A stretch of 64,000 nucleotides of DNA from Sternotherus odoratus (Eukaryota; Chordata; Testudines; Kinosternidae): NCBI GenBank assembly GCA_032164245.1, contig JAVMKO010000010.1, positions 47,700,848 through 47,764,847 on the forward strand. Direction: 5' to 3'. The notes beneath the pieces are model-generated. The model did no database searches and was not told the origin of the DNA. It saw only the letters and a program-made list of their open reading frames with translations. This document shows, piece after piece, positions 21,179 through 32,370 of this stretch. Within the stretch, counting starts at the first letter, position 1. Every line of letters starts with the position of its first letter. The position numbers and the translations under genes were made by a program.

Positions 21179-21391
21179 CAGAAGTGACAAAGTGTCCTGT
21201 GGCACCTTAAAGACTAACTAAAGTATTGAAGCATAAGCTTTCATGGGCTAATACCCACTTTGTCATGCATCCAATGAAGTGGGTATTAGCCCACGAAAGC
21301 TTATGCTTCAATACTTTAGTTAGTCTTTAAGGTGCCACAGGACTCTTAGTCTGGAATTGCAGAAGTGACAAACACGGCCACCTCTCTGATT
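21179..21391 (+). mobile_element. Snap-back Penelope-like insertion with hammerhead-like core
   Basis: The left arm (from 'AGTGTCCTGTGGCACCTTAA') and right arm (to 'TTAAGGTGCCACAGGACTCT') are long inverted repeats of about 70 bp. They meet around 'TTTGTCATGCATCCAATG'. CAGAGACAAGTTG flanks both sides (21166-21178 and 21392-21404), a 13-bp target duplication. The right arm carries GTGGG (21279-21283), CCCAC (21290-21294) and GAAA (21295-21298), the stem II and GAAA arrangement of a hammerhead ribozyme. The preceding core reads CCAATGA, so it is damaged. The tail 'AACACGGCCACCTCTCTGAT' matches the copy at 14709-14803. Confidence 0.75.
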
Positions 21392-21772
21392 CAGAGACAA
21401 GTTGGTAACTTTTGCTCCGTTTATCTGATTCCTTTTTTTCTAGATAAACAATCCTATGAAATCCATCTCCAAATAAGCCTCAATATTGCATATTAATACC
21501 AATCATTTGGTAAGGAAGAGCTCTTAATACCAACCAGAAGTGAAATGCCCTCCTGCCCCCCCATTTCCTGATTGGTGTGTACTGGGCTTGCTCTCACAGT
21601 TTGAGCATGCTCAGTAATGTCTTCTGAAGCCACTGCCCTTACTCTGCCCCTCCTCCCCACTACTGACAGGCACAGGTTCTGAGGCAAACACTAATACCAT
21701 GTATTGGGAATGAAATTGTAAGGTGTTTAGAGCAGGGGCTGTTTTTCTCTTGTGTTTTTACAGCACCTTGCA

Positions 21773-22037
21773 CAGGGGTTCTCAACTAAGGGTTGTGACC
21801 CCTCAGGGGGATGCAAGATCATAGAATATTAGGGTTGGAAGGGACCTCTGGAGGTCATCTAGTGAAGTCCAACCCCCATGATGATTACATGGGGGTTGCA
21901 AGCTGCCAGCTTTGTGGGGTTGACAACCCTGAATCCCCATTAAATTAACCACCCCATTTTTAATGTATAGTGGGGGTCACACTAAGAAGCTTGATGTGTG
22001 AAAGGGGGTCACCAATACAAAATTTTGAAAACGACTG
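21773..22037. mobile_element. hAT MITE interrupted by a CR1 3' fragment
   Basis: The left end CAGGGGTTCTCAACTAAGGG and right end TTTGAAAACGACTG form inverted hAT-type termini. Interior words 'GGTTGTGACCCCTCAGGGGG' and 'AGTGGGGGTCACACTAAGAA' are typical of the family. A CR1 3' piece lies at 21817-21878. The flanks (CCTTGCA against CCTAGCA) are similar but offset, so the target duplication is not certain. Confidence 0.65.
21817..21878 (-). mobile_element. CR1 LINE 3' end fragment (minus strand)
   Basis: The plus strand reads 'GATCATAGAATATTAGGGTT', 'GGAAGGGACCTCTGGAGGTC' and 'ATCTAGTGAAGTCCAACCCC', the reverse complement of a CR1 3' terminus. The copy is very short, 5'-truncated, and inserted in the hAT MITE. 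Confidence 0.85.
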
Positions 22038-23107
22038 ATCCTAGCACAATGAGCTTGACTGGGCCTTGGGTAGTACAAATAATTTATACTAACATGCCTA
22101 TGTGCTTGTATGATCAGGTGCTGGTTCAGAACCATTATTTCTTGAATTACTCCTTATTAGCAGAGGTTGGATTTCACAGTTGTTTTTGTATGATGTTAGG
22201 TAATTTGGAACTGACTCAAAGACTAGAGAAGCCAGTAGGAGTCATTTGAGATTTGGATCAGCCCTTTATCAGTATTGCTGTCAGCTTCCTCAGGATTTCC
22301 TACTGCGCTGAAAATATATTTTATTTTTTTTTGCAAGGCTAAACACACATTGGAATACTAATAAAAGTATGTCTGATAATTAACAATTTTAAGTCAATTA
22401 CTTCTGAGAGACCAATAGTTCTGAATCTAGAGTGTATTGCATAAAATTAACTATTGATTGCTGCTCAGCACAAACGTTGTCAGATGAGCTGAGTTAATTG
22501 ATTATGGTGTCAAAATATGTTCTAGAAGAATTGGCTGGCTATCAGAGAAAAAGTTACTCATATTTTGTCAAAGGAAAGCACTGAGTTTGATTCAGGTGGT
22601 ATTCACGAGAGTTTATAAATCCTGAAAATATCACAAATGATTATTCATCTGAAAAGACATACCAGATACTCCTTATTTGTCATTCGTTATCTTGTTTACA
22701 GTTGTTCAGTCAGGCAGTAAAAATGCTAACTTGTGATTTAGGTGACCAGTCATATGACACTAAGATTGAAAAGGAGAACTTCTGAAATTAACAGTTTGCA
22801 AATAATTGATGCAATGAAATTTTCTTTGCATATAATTTTTGGTTAATGCTGGTGGATAACTTGTAGAAGTTATTGTTACAGCAAATTTTATTTGTGATAA
22901 ATTGACTATTTTTAGAAGTGTGGAGAAATCCAACTTACTTTATGTACTTTTCTAGTGTCATGGTCTGCAATGTCATGTTCGTTGTTGTCTCTGATTAGTA
23001 GTACTCCAAAGCTCTTTCTAGTTTTTTTTTCCATCCTGTGATCTTCCTCTGCCACTAGGTAGTTAAAAATGGGCATACTCTGTAGATTGACTTATGGCTG
23101 AAGCAAA
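22038..23107. other. Unassigned AT-rich stretch
   Basis: No gene, RNA or delimited repeat is recognised. Confidence 0.4.
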
Positions 23108-23381
23108 GGATAGGAGTCAGCAAACCTTGGTTCTGTTCTTGAGTCTGTCATAGGTTTTCTTAACCTTGAACAAAATGCTGTCCTTCCATGTTCCCATCCG
23201 AGAAATGGGAAGAATACTATTTACCTACTTCACAGGGGTATTCTGGATAGGAGTCAGCAAACCTTGGTTCTGTTCTTGAGTCTGTCATAGGTTTTCTTAA
23301 CCTTGAACAAATTGCTGTCCTTCCATGTTCCCATCCGAGAAATGGGAAGAATACTATTTACCTACTTCACAGGAGTATTCT
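23108..23381. repeat. 137-bp tandem duplication, two copies
   Basis: The sequence from GGATAGGAGTCAGCAAACCT (23108) to the base before 23245 is repeated directly at 23245-23381. Only about two differences are seen between copies (AAAATGCTG/AAATTGCTG and CAGGGG/CAGGAG). The unit resembles a MIR-like SINE segment ('CCATCCGAGAAATGGGAAGA', 'ACCTACTTCACAGGGGTATT'). The duplication is recent or was produced in assembly. Confidence 0.92.
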
Positions 23382-23652
23382 GGATTTAATCCCTTGTTTG
23401 TAAAGTGCTCTGGCTGTAAAGAGCTATAAAGATGCTGAGTATTATATTATGCTGAGAGCTGCTATATTCAGGAACGTACTACTTTAATCTTCCTGTAAGG
23501 CTCATTTCGCTCAATCTGTTGCTGTCTTTATAGTGATGTCATGTATATTGGCACCAGACCATTCAATAACAATGACACTTTTAATGATCCTCCAAGAAAT
23601 GGCTGATTAAACATTGCTTTTATAATGGCATAGTTTTTGCCCTTCTCTTCTC

Positions 23653-24400
23653 TAGGATTGCCAACTTTATAATTGCACAAAACCGATCACCCTTGCCCTG
23701 CCCCTGGCCTGTCCCTTTTCCGAGGCCCTGTCCCCATCCACTCCATCCTCTCCCTGGCCTGTCGCTCACTGTCCCCCATCCTCACTCACTTTCACTGGTC
23801 TGGGACAGGGGGTTGGGATGCAGAAGGGCGTGTTGGCTTTGGGTGGGGCCAGAAATGAGGGGTTGTGGGAGGGGGCTCAGGGCTGGAGTTGGGGTACAGG
23901 CTCCAGGAGGGAGTTTGGGTGCATGAGGGGGCTCATGTTGGGGCAGAGGGTTTGGATGCAGATTCTGGGAAGGAGTTAGGATGTTGGAGGGGGTTCTGAT
24001 GTGGGGACAGAGGTTAGGATGTGGGAGGGAGTTCAGGGTATGGGCTCCAGGCAGTTTTCTTTAGGTGGCTCCCGGTCAGCAGAAGAGTGGGGCCACAGCA
24101 GGCTCCATACCTACCCTGGCTCCACACGACTCTTGGAATCAACCAGCATGTCTGGCTCCTAGGCAGAGGGGCAGCTAGGTGGCTCTGCATGCTGCCTGTG
24201 CCCACAGGTACCATTATCCCAGCTTCCATTGGTCATGGTTTCTGGCCAATCAGAGCTAGCCCTCAGGGCAGGGTGGCACACAGAGCCCCACTGGCTGCCC
24301 CTGTGCCTAGAAGCTGGACATGGCAGTCGCTTCCAGGAGTCACATGGAGCCAGCACAGGCAGGGAGGAGTTCACTTCTAAGCTCAATGTTCTCGTTGGGA
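23653..24400. mobile_element. GC-rich hAT-like DNA transposon, right end lost
   Basis: It starts TAGGATTGCCAACTTTATAA, matching the TAGGGTTGCC terminus at 33488. It continues with 'CCGATCACCCTTGCCCTGCC' and a long G-rich part ('GGGACAGGGGGTTGGGATGC'). The interior from 24110 ('GTCTGGCTCCTAGGCAGAGG', 'GGCTCTGCATGCTGCC') is shared with 33488-33845 ('GTCTGGCTCCTAGGCAGGAA', 'GGGCACTGCATGCTGCC'). So the two belong to related families. The expected GTTGGCAACCCTA end is not visible near 24400, so the right side is truncated. There is no transposase. Confidence 0.6.
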
Positions 24401-25641
24401 CTGGACGCTTCAGCTCTGCCTCTTGAATAAGATTAGAAGAAAAAAGAGATGGTCTTGTTGTTAAGACTCTGGATGGGGGTTTAGGATAGCCTGCATCAAT
24501 TCCTGGCTCTGCCACTGATTTCCTATGTGGTCTTGGGCAAGTCAGTTATAAGTATCTCTCTATATAATGGAAAAAACCTCTGGCATTCAGGAATTGTAAT
24601 GAGACAGAGTTTAAGATAATACAGAGACTGCATTATATTAGGCACTATTTACCAGTAAATTCTGGTTCACCAAAAGCAACAATGTGTCTGTGAGACCTGT
24701 AAATCACTTGGGTGATGACTTGTCAGCCAATGGCAGAAGAGGCTTGATCCTAGCACATCAGCTTCCATCGACCCATTGAATTATGAGCTAGCTGACAATC
24801 CTCCTTCCCTCCCCCCCCATTCTTCACAAAACTGTCAGTTGATATGCTGACTGGCCTGACTGTGCTAACAGATGTGATTGGTTTTGTTTCCCTACATGAT
24901 CAGCATATTTGAGATTTTTTCCCCATTTAGGTGAGTAATTAGAGTAGGGATGACAAATGATTGAACGCTGTGGAAAGGACAATAAAAGAAGTTTCCCAAG
25001 TATATGTAAATCGGGGTGGTAATTCACTGGATGATTTCAGTCCTAGTAAACAGATTGAGGAGGAGGAGAGTGATGAGAAGACACGGTCAAATAACTGGAG
25101 AGTAATGCAATTTATTTGTGCAGTGATTACTGCTGATAACAATAATGTGAGGGGCTGATGCCAAGCTCCCCGTGCAGAGTGGTGGCAGTTTGCTGTCTCT
25201 CCCCACCACTCTGTCCTTGTAGGCTCACTGCATCACAGCTCCTTATCTCTCTCTGCTTTTGTTGATATTCCTTTCAGTTGTCAATGTCTCTAATAACTGC
25301 ATCTGAATGGAGCTTGCTAGCAAGATTTTTCTTACCACTCAGAGCAATCAGCGGTTTCCACTGAGGCTGAAAACCCTCTGACAGGTGCTTTGTTCTTCAG
25401 CTAGGGGTTCTAGCTTCCCATCTCAATTTCCAGTATATTAATTCCTCAACGGTCTTATTTCTCACCCTGGACCCTTTATTTTGTATGTATGCGCTGGTGG
25501 CTCTGTATACAGTAGTCCATGGAGCAGTCAGTAGCCTAACTGCCCAGCCCTGTTACTATGTTTAATTGTTCACATTACTAGCTTTCTGTCTTCTCTTAGA
25601 TTCAGCATAGACAGTACAAGTGATGGTTAACATTAAATGCA
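24401..25641. other. Unassigned stretch with a MIR-like relic
   Basis: Near 24462-24550 the words 'AATTCCTGGCTCTGCCACTG' and 'TATGTGGTCTTGGGCAAGTC' suggest an old MIR-like SINE. Nothing else is recognised; no gene is supported. Confidence 0.4.
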
Positions 25642-25784
25642 CATGTTCTCAACCTGAGGAACAGAAACATATTTTGGGGGTTGCAACCATCCTCTTTCTC
25701 TTTGTAGTTAGATAGGAGGGGGACCCTGAAACACTTTTCAGTTGTAACTTTGGGTCATGGTGTGGAAAAGATTAAGAACCACTG
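25642..25784. mobile_element. Eroded hAT MITE
   Basis: The left end CATGTTCTCAACCTGAGG and right end GATTAAGAACCACTG are diverged inverted hAT-type termini. The interior has 'TTTTGGGGGTTGCAACCATC' and 'TGTAACTTTGGGTCATGGTG'. No clear target duplication. Confidence 0.5.
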
Positions 25785-26435
25785 ATACAATATAGTTGCA
25801 TTATAATAGCAAGAAGCAAGACCCCACACAAGCACTCAAGACAATAACACTCATATCCTTGTCAGCGTAATGCATTTTCCCCCTTCCCTAATGACATTTC
25901 AAAAGTAGGATGCAAATAACCTAGACACATTCAGCATTTACTAAAGGCATAATTCAACCTTAATTACAGAAGATGAGCATTTGGGGTATTTGTATTTGGC
26001 TTGGGGACCATTGAAAGGGGCACAACTAAAATAAAGTGTGAAAAGGCCTCATTTTTAGGGCAAAATTTAATCACAGCAGTAGATACAAAACCACTTGTCA
26101 TTTCACAATCCAAGCTGATGTGAAGTTTCACATGTTTTTAACATGTTTCATCTTGTTTGTTAAATAACAGCCCAATGGAAGTGTGGGGAAAAAAATCCAT
26201 TTTCATATATAGACTCTTTTAAATCTCACTCATTGCATTGAATTGCAGTCATGGGTCTCTTATTGTAGGTAGCTCACAAGCCTGCTGGGCTATGCATGCT
26301 ATTTTCTTGTTGCTGTGGATTTGGCCTTGATTTTATTTTTAGTGACAGTGTCAGGAAGTCTGTGCCTTGGATTGGGTAATACCTCAAATGTCATGTTTTG
26401 CCTCAGATTGTCTGAGATTTTAACAGGAGACTAAA
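25785..26435. other. Unassigned AT-rich stretch
   Basis: No gene, RNA or delimited repeat is recognised. Confidence 0.4.
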
Positions 26436-26691
26436 GTCAGGTCTATACTACAGGCCTTAATCTGCATAACTATGTCGCTTGGGGCATAGTTAAAATGACC
26501 GAAAGCCCCGTGTAGACAGCATTGTGTCGATGGGACGGTTTCTCCTGTTGGCATAGCTACTGCCTCTCAGGGAGGTGGATTAACTATGCTGATGGGAGAA
26601 GCTCTCTTGTTGGCACAGTAGTGTCTTCATTAAAGTGCTACAGTGGTGCAGCTGTGCCGCTGTAGTGTTGTATATGAAGACAAGCCCCAAG
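26436..26691. mobile_element. Palindromic non-autonomous DNA element
   Basis: The left end AGGTCTATACTACAGGCC and right end TTGTATATGAAGACAAGCCC are diverged inverted repeats. The interior has paired words such as 'GTTGGCATAGCTACTGCCTC' and 'GGATTAACTATGCTGATGGG'. This matches a non-autonomous element common in turtles and crocodilians. No coding capacity. The exact ends are uncertain. Confidence 0.65.
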
Positions 26692-28904
26692 GGTTTTAGG
26701 AGCCCAACTCCATTCACCATGTCCTTTGACTCCTTGGAAAATCACAGCATAGGGGACAAGAATATAAATTATTTTACATTCAAAGTTTCCCCTTCTTGCT
26801 TTGTTTTTAAATGTCCTTTCTCCCTTGCTTTGCTTCTAATACTCTCAGAGGAATAAAATAAAATAAGCATACTCCATTTCCTACATTACAAACTGAATCC
26901 CCAATCTTGCAGGAGTATTTATATGGGCCAACTTCGGTTGACTTTGATGGATCTCCCTCGGCTCAGGAGCCTACCCATGTACATGATATTGCAAGATCAA
27001 GGCTATATATATATACTTCAGCTTTGAATAATTCTACTTTCCCACATGTTTTTGTTTTTGGGTTGTTTGCAAGCAAGTAAAATAGCATTCATTTTATTTT
27101 GTTATCGGTAGTTACCTGATAGGGCAGCTTTTGTGCCTGGACTGGACTAGCAAATTCTTGTGTCAATTTTGTGATGCTGAATGGTGTACAGGAGAGGCAA
27201 CCAGCTCCCAGTATTGCCTGCATTCATATAGGAGAGCACTTATGGTAGTAAAATAATCTGGCATTAGCCAAGGTAATGTAGCAGTGTGCAGTGAGTAAAC
27301 CAGGCCCCAGCACTTAGAGGACGTGAAACAGCTTGAAGTTAGGTAGTACTGGGACTGGCTAAGTGAATGTAGGACCACCTTTTTAGCCAGCCCTTAGCAA
27401 CTATGCATCACTATGTGATAGCCTCTCTCCAACATTTTTATCTAATACCTGCACCCTCCTATCATCCTTTCTCCCTGTCACCCAAACCAGTGCTCCCTAT
27501 CCCTAGCATCACAGTTACTTGCCGTCGGAGTGTGTGGGGCTGACAGTACAATGCCAGGATTTCAAAACGCAGGTGGTGAACTTCCAAGCTGGCCAGTGTT
27601 CCAGAACCATGTGCAGCAGAATGGAGCTGTAGTGGCTCAGCAGCCCCCTTTCTCCCGTAGCCCAGCTATGTTTCTCTTTCAGAAGCAGCAGCCGACTCCC
27701 AGCATCTTAGCCTGCAACTGCCTCTCAACTGTTCAGAGAGGAGGGTGAAACTGGAGGCTGCTGTAGAGGGAGGGGGCAGCAGGTAGGGAGTAGTAGGAAG
27801 AGGACTGCTGAGCTGTTGCTAAGAAAGTTGTCTGTATGAGCGACAGAGATCACAGACAATGGACATTAGGAGCTGATGCAGCCACTGGGGAAGAGATGCA
27901 GGGAAAACAGATATGAGGTGGGAAAGAAAACAGAGAAAAAACGTGGCAGTTTTTCAGGGACAATGATGGAAAAGTAGCCATGGCATAGCACTACTGCATC
28001 ATGGGTCCCTTTCCTTCATTCCCCTGTGAGTGAGAACAGAGTCAGAATTCCCCACTCAAACTTAGAGCCAATTTTTACCATCACAAGCCTAGGAACTGGA
28101 GCCACACAAGCTCAGTAATCATTGGTACTGTTGTTGGTGCAGCACAATCAGCTGCATGAGCATATGCAAGCACTGGCTGATACAGCTGAGACCTTAGCTT
28201 CAGGAACTGGGGTGAAAAGGTTGGGAACCATTCAGGTAGCCAGCAGGGGAGGAGAGCAGAGCTGAATTGGAAGTACTATTTAACATCTACATTGTAGTCT
28301 CTGGAAAGGAGAGAGAGCATGCTGCACATTGGTATGTTTGCCAGGTTTCATGAACACCATTTAAAATCTTAATCAGAAAACAAATCTTGCAAGAGAATAA
28401 ATTTTGTAGGAGCATTTGTCTCCTATGTCTAATAAAGTCCTTTTGGATATGTTCACTTGGAGAATTTACACCTGCTATGTGTATAAATTTCAGTAACGCT
28501 GTGCTAAAATAATCCTCTGACCTTTTCAAATGAATAAATCTGCTGTGCGTCAATGTATTTCTGTACGGTGTGGTTCAAAGTCTTCACTGAATGAGCGCCT
28601 CTCACAGATTAGCCATGATAAAGACACAGATTTACTGTCTGCTGGGGCTATGTATTAAATCTGCTTGACCAGCTAACCTACTTCATATAGTCATGGAGAA
28701 TAATGTATTCATTGAGCAATCATTACATTGCATGTTGATTCATATTTAAGCACCCATATAAAGCGGCTACCGCATCTACATGAATAGCTGAGACATAAGG
28801 TGGAGATATGGATTCTGTTCCCACCTCTGCCACTGACTGCTTAATTTGTCGCAACCCTGATTTAGCAGGACCACCTGAACAGCTGAAAGAGGAGTAGACT
28901 AGAT
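26692..28904. other. Unassigned stretch
   Basis: No gene is supported. Near 26890-27000 a palindromic MITE-like relic is possible ('CAATCTTGCAGGAGTATTTA' ... 'GATATTGCAAGATCAAGGC'). A MIR-like word pair sits near 28800-28850 ('GTTCCCACCTCTGCCACTGA'). Confidence 0.35.
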
Positions 28905-29165
28905 GAGTGGTTCTCAACCAAGGTGATCTGTGAGCAGGCGTCAGGTGGTCCTCCAAGCAGTCCCCGAGCCCTGCCACCTGGGACTGATGTCAAACCTGAG
29001 CAACTTGGCTTCGTGGGGCCCTGAGTATTTGTCCTGCTTGTTACTCCCTAATGCTGACCCTGGCTTTTATTTGCAAAAAAACAAATTATTGTGGCACAGG
29101 TGGGCCGTGGAGTTTTTATAGCATGTTGGCAGGGCCTCAGAAAGAAAAAGGTTGAAAACACCTCC
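28905..29165. mobile_element. hAT (Charlie-like) MITE
   Basis: It opens GAGTGGTTCTCAACCAAGGT and closes AAAAAGGTTGAAAACACC, inverted hAT-type termini. Interior words 'CAGGTGGTCCTCCAAGCAGT' and 'TGGCACAGGTGGGCCGTGGA' are typical of non-autonomous Charlie-like elements. It is immediately followed by another short hAT at 29173. Confidence 0.65.
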
Positions 29166-29172
29166 TCTAGCC

Positions 29173-29285
29173 CAGTGTTTCTCAACGACGGGTCTGTGGA
29201 CTGGCGTCAGTCCCTCAGATCTCCCTGACACAGTTTGGAAAGATAGCAAGCTGGTCCCTGGTATCGAAAAGGTTGGGGAACACTG
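29173..29285. mobile_element. Short hAT MITE
   Basis: CAGTGTTTCTCAACGACGGG at the left and AGGTTGGGGAACACTG at the right are inverted termini of a 113-bp element. Both flanks contain TAGCC, a partial target duplication. The interior has 'TCTGTGGACTGGCGTCAGTC'. Confidence 0.7.
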
Positions 29286-30950
29286 GTAGCCCAGAGAGGA
29301 AGGGTGATCCAGTAGATATGAACCAACCTGGGATTTAGTAGGCACAGGTTCAATTCCCTATTCTGCCATAAACATTGGGCGTGCTTGGGAAAATTGCTTA
29401 GCGGGGGGGGGGAAAGATGGTGGTACTCTTTTAAGCTTCAGACACAAATTAAGTTCTACCCTCATGAGATGCCACTCACAATAAATTGTGTAGCTGTTCA
29501 GAATACGATTAGGCATGTTCTCTTGACTCCTTGAGCTGAGTTCCCCTTTGCTATGTTTCCAGATAGACTCTGGCACATCTTACCTCTACTGGGTGTCATG
29601 CAGACCATTGTATTAAGGAGTTAGACACACTCAGATAGGAGCCATAATAAGAACCGAAGATAGATTCAGTTTTTCAAGTGAGTCTGCCAAGAATAATTCT
29701 AGTTGTTGTGGTGATTTTTATAATGTGGATGTCAGTCAATTGGGAATCCTGTGTGTGTCTTAGTTGCTGTTGTAGCTGGGAGAGTAAATAATAAAAACAC
29801 TGTGTAAATTTTATTTCCATTATATTTCTGACCAGTTGTAAAAAAGGAAATAATGGAAGTGTATTAAGAACTAGTCCTCATAAATTTTCCAGCCTACAAA
29901 GTCTCAGATAAGCTTCCAAATGTGTGTGCTTTTCCAAATAGAGCTTTTAACTAATGTATAATTGTGTTAATATGCATGATTCTAGCCATTAACAAGGAGA
30001 AGTGTGATATATTTTATTTATTTATTTGGTGTTGCCTTCTGCTGTGGAATGAGATGATCATAGTTGCCACTTCCAATGGAATGGAAAATAGTGGGTTGTG
30101 GGTAGTACTGGCCATCAGTACATCCTGCAGAAAATCTGTCTGTGTGTATGAGAGATTTTTACACGCACTCACACTCACTTTATAATGGACTTATCACTGG
30201 GATAGGCTACTATGGTATTTTTAGTGACAGTTCAGAAGAATTCAAATACAAGTTAATCTCTAGTATTGTTTGTCAGTTGCATGATGCTTATGTGAAATGA
30301 AGCCTGAATAGAGCATGAGGTTAGTACTGAAATGAAAGCTGATCAGTGTAGCTCTTAAACATGTTTGTGTTCAGACATATCCTCAAATCAGGTTTCTTCT
30401 GCCAGGTGGCAGTAATTTTATCACTCCCTATCTGTCCCCTTGGCTCAATGAATATTAACTCATTTCCTTTATCTGACTTGGAGTAGAACCGTATTTGCCT
30501 TATATTGTTTTAAATGAGATTGCCATGTTCACCAATTTCTCTTGGAACACTCCACTAAATGTTTTGACTTAGAGGAAGAAGAGGGAAAGTAAGTGACATG
30601 AAAAACAAGCTCTTAATCCTTATTTAAAGTCTTTAGTGATGAGGGTTCATGTAGTGTAACTACTTGCTGCATGACAACTGTGTTTTCTGCTGTTCTAAAG
30701 GGAAGAATTGCTCAGATGGTTTCTGGTTTTATTTTTGTTTTTTTGTTTTTTTTGAGACAACCCTTTACAAGCTATTAAAGTCTACAGACTGCTTTTTTCT
30801 GCAATTAGTAGTAGCATATCAGGCTACTAGTGTTTAATACTGAAATACAGAATTTCGAAAGGGGACATACATGCATATTAGCCTGTACTTTTAAATACCC
30901 AAATCCATTTTTAGAGGAAAAAATGGCTTTTACATGTTGCAGATTTTAAT
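29286..30950. other. Unassigned stretch
   Basis: No gene, RNA or delimited repeat is supported. A G run lies at 29402-29411 and TTTA-type runs near 30016-30028. Confidence 0.4.
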
Positions 30951-30954
30951 ATAG

Positions 30955-31025
30955 GGCTGGATCCAATGCCATTTGAAGCCTATGGGGATTTTAATTCCTT
31001 TGACTTCAGTGGGCACTGGATGGGG
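30955..31025. repeat. Eroded palindromic MITE-like repeat
   Basis: The left 'GGCTGGATCCAATGCCATTT' and right 'CAGTGGGCACTGGAT' flank a core with 'TTGACTTCAGTGGG' and 'GAAGCCTATGGGGATTTTAA'. The arms are roughly self-complementary. Non-coding. Confidence 0.5.
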
Positions 31026-32084
31026 ATGCTTGGCACTTTCAGTGGCTGTCTGAGTTTGTAGGAAAGTCCAGGTGCTACTGTGCATCAGTAAGCACTGGTG
31101 TTGGCTTAGATGCTAAACATACGTTTTGGCCTACAGCTCATTAAAATGGACTAAAATGGACTCCAAATGATGGTAAGTTTGACTGAAACCTGGACTGTTT
31201 AATTGGTCAAAAGTATTTCATTTCACATTATTAAGCATGGTGAATGGTGGGCCTTTAAGCTGTTGCATTTATTATGGTAAAATGCGCTCTTTCCACAAAT
31301 GAATATTTGATAAAAAGAGTAGTTCGTGGCTTTCTTGGGTATAAGTGCCGATTTACAGTAAAAGACGTGGATTACTTTATCTGATATATAATGCTCTTCT
31401 TCCCTTCCCTCCCTCAGACGTTAGTTTAAATAGCCAAGGTCCTTTGACCTCCAGAGTATAGTGCAAGATGCATCTATTTACACTGACTACTCTTGCAACA
31501 TTTGATGTTGATTTTAAATCCCAGGATCCAGGAGTCATGTTATGTAAGAAGCTCAGCTTTGGGCTTAAAAAAAAATCTAGCCCTCATAGTTATGGAGAAA
31601 AGCTTGAAAATGTGGATCCTAAAAGATATTTTAAAAAATACCCTTAAAATCTCATGGTTTTAAAAACCACGTCATGATATTTTGGAGCCTGACTGTGACC
31701 AACTGTAAACCTGTATTTGCACATTTCACCCCATTGTAATAGTCTTTGTGCAAAGTATTTCTTGTGAGTGCTCATTTGAAAACTCATAATTTGCTGATCA
31801 TTGGTGTCCTGGAAAATATATTTGGCAACATTGTTAAAGTTGTTAAACACTGTATGGTGTTACTAAAACATGATCCAAGTCTACGGGTTGGTCAAACTAG
31901 TCCCTTCCAGACAAAGGGGCAAGTTGACACTACAGCCACATGTAAACAGCAGTTGATGGCCCATTTGACTGTATGTGGCTATCCATTGGCAGGAAACGGG
32001 GCATAGGTGAAAAATCTACATTTTAGCAAAGAAACAGCATGGAGTTCCTATACACACAGTCTGTCTGTTGCCATGTTCCCAGCA
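31026..32084. other. Unassigned AT-rich stretch
   Basis: No gene or delimited repeat is recognised before the LTR-like segment at about 32085. Confidence 0.35.
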
Positions 32085-32370
32085 GGAGATGCTTCTCAAA
32101 GGAGGGAGAGGACTATAAAAAGGAAGGGCTCACACCCCAAATGATCCCTCTCTTTCTCTCTTGGTAATCCTTAGTATTTAAGACAGCTGAGAACAAAATA
32201 AGCAGCATTGAATGGAGTTAGGAGGATCCTGAATGAGAAAAGTTCAGCCAGTAAACTGCTGAAACATGTGGCAAGAGAAACTTTGCTTTGAATTTACCCT
32301 AGTTAGTTAAGTTAGGCATTAGTTGTATGTTACCTTTATTTTTCTTGTAAACAATTCTGACTTTTATGCA
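32085..32370 (+). mobile_element. LTR remnant of an endogenous retrovirus
   Basis: A TATA-like 'ACTATAAAAAGGAAGGGCTC' is followed by 'CACCCCAAATGATCCCTCTC' and 'AAGAGAAACTTTGCTTTGAA'. Then come 'TAGTTAAGTTAGGCATTAGT' and 'AACAATTCTGACTTTTATGC', which I associate with the R/U5 part of reptile ERV LTRs. The 3' end with the polyadenylation signal is lost. No viral genes are adjacent. Confidence 0.5.
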
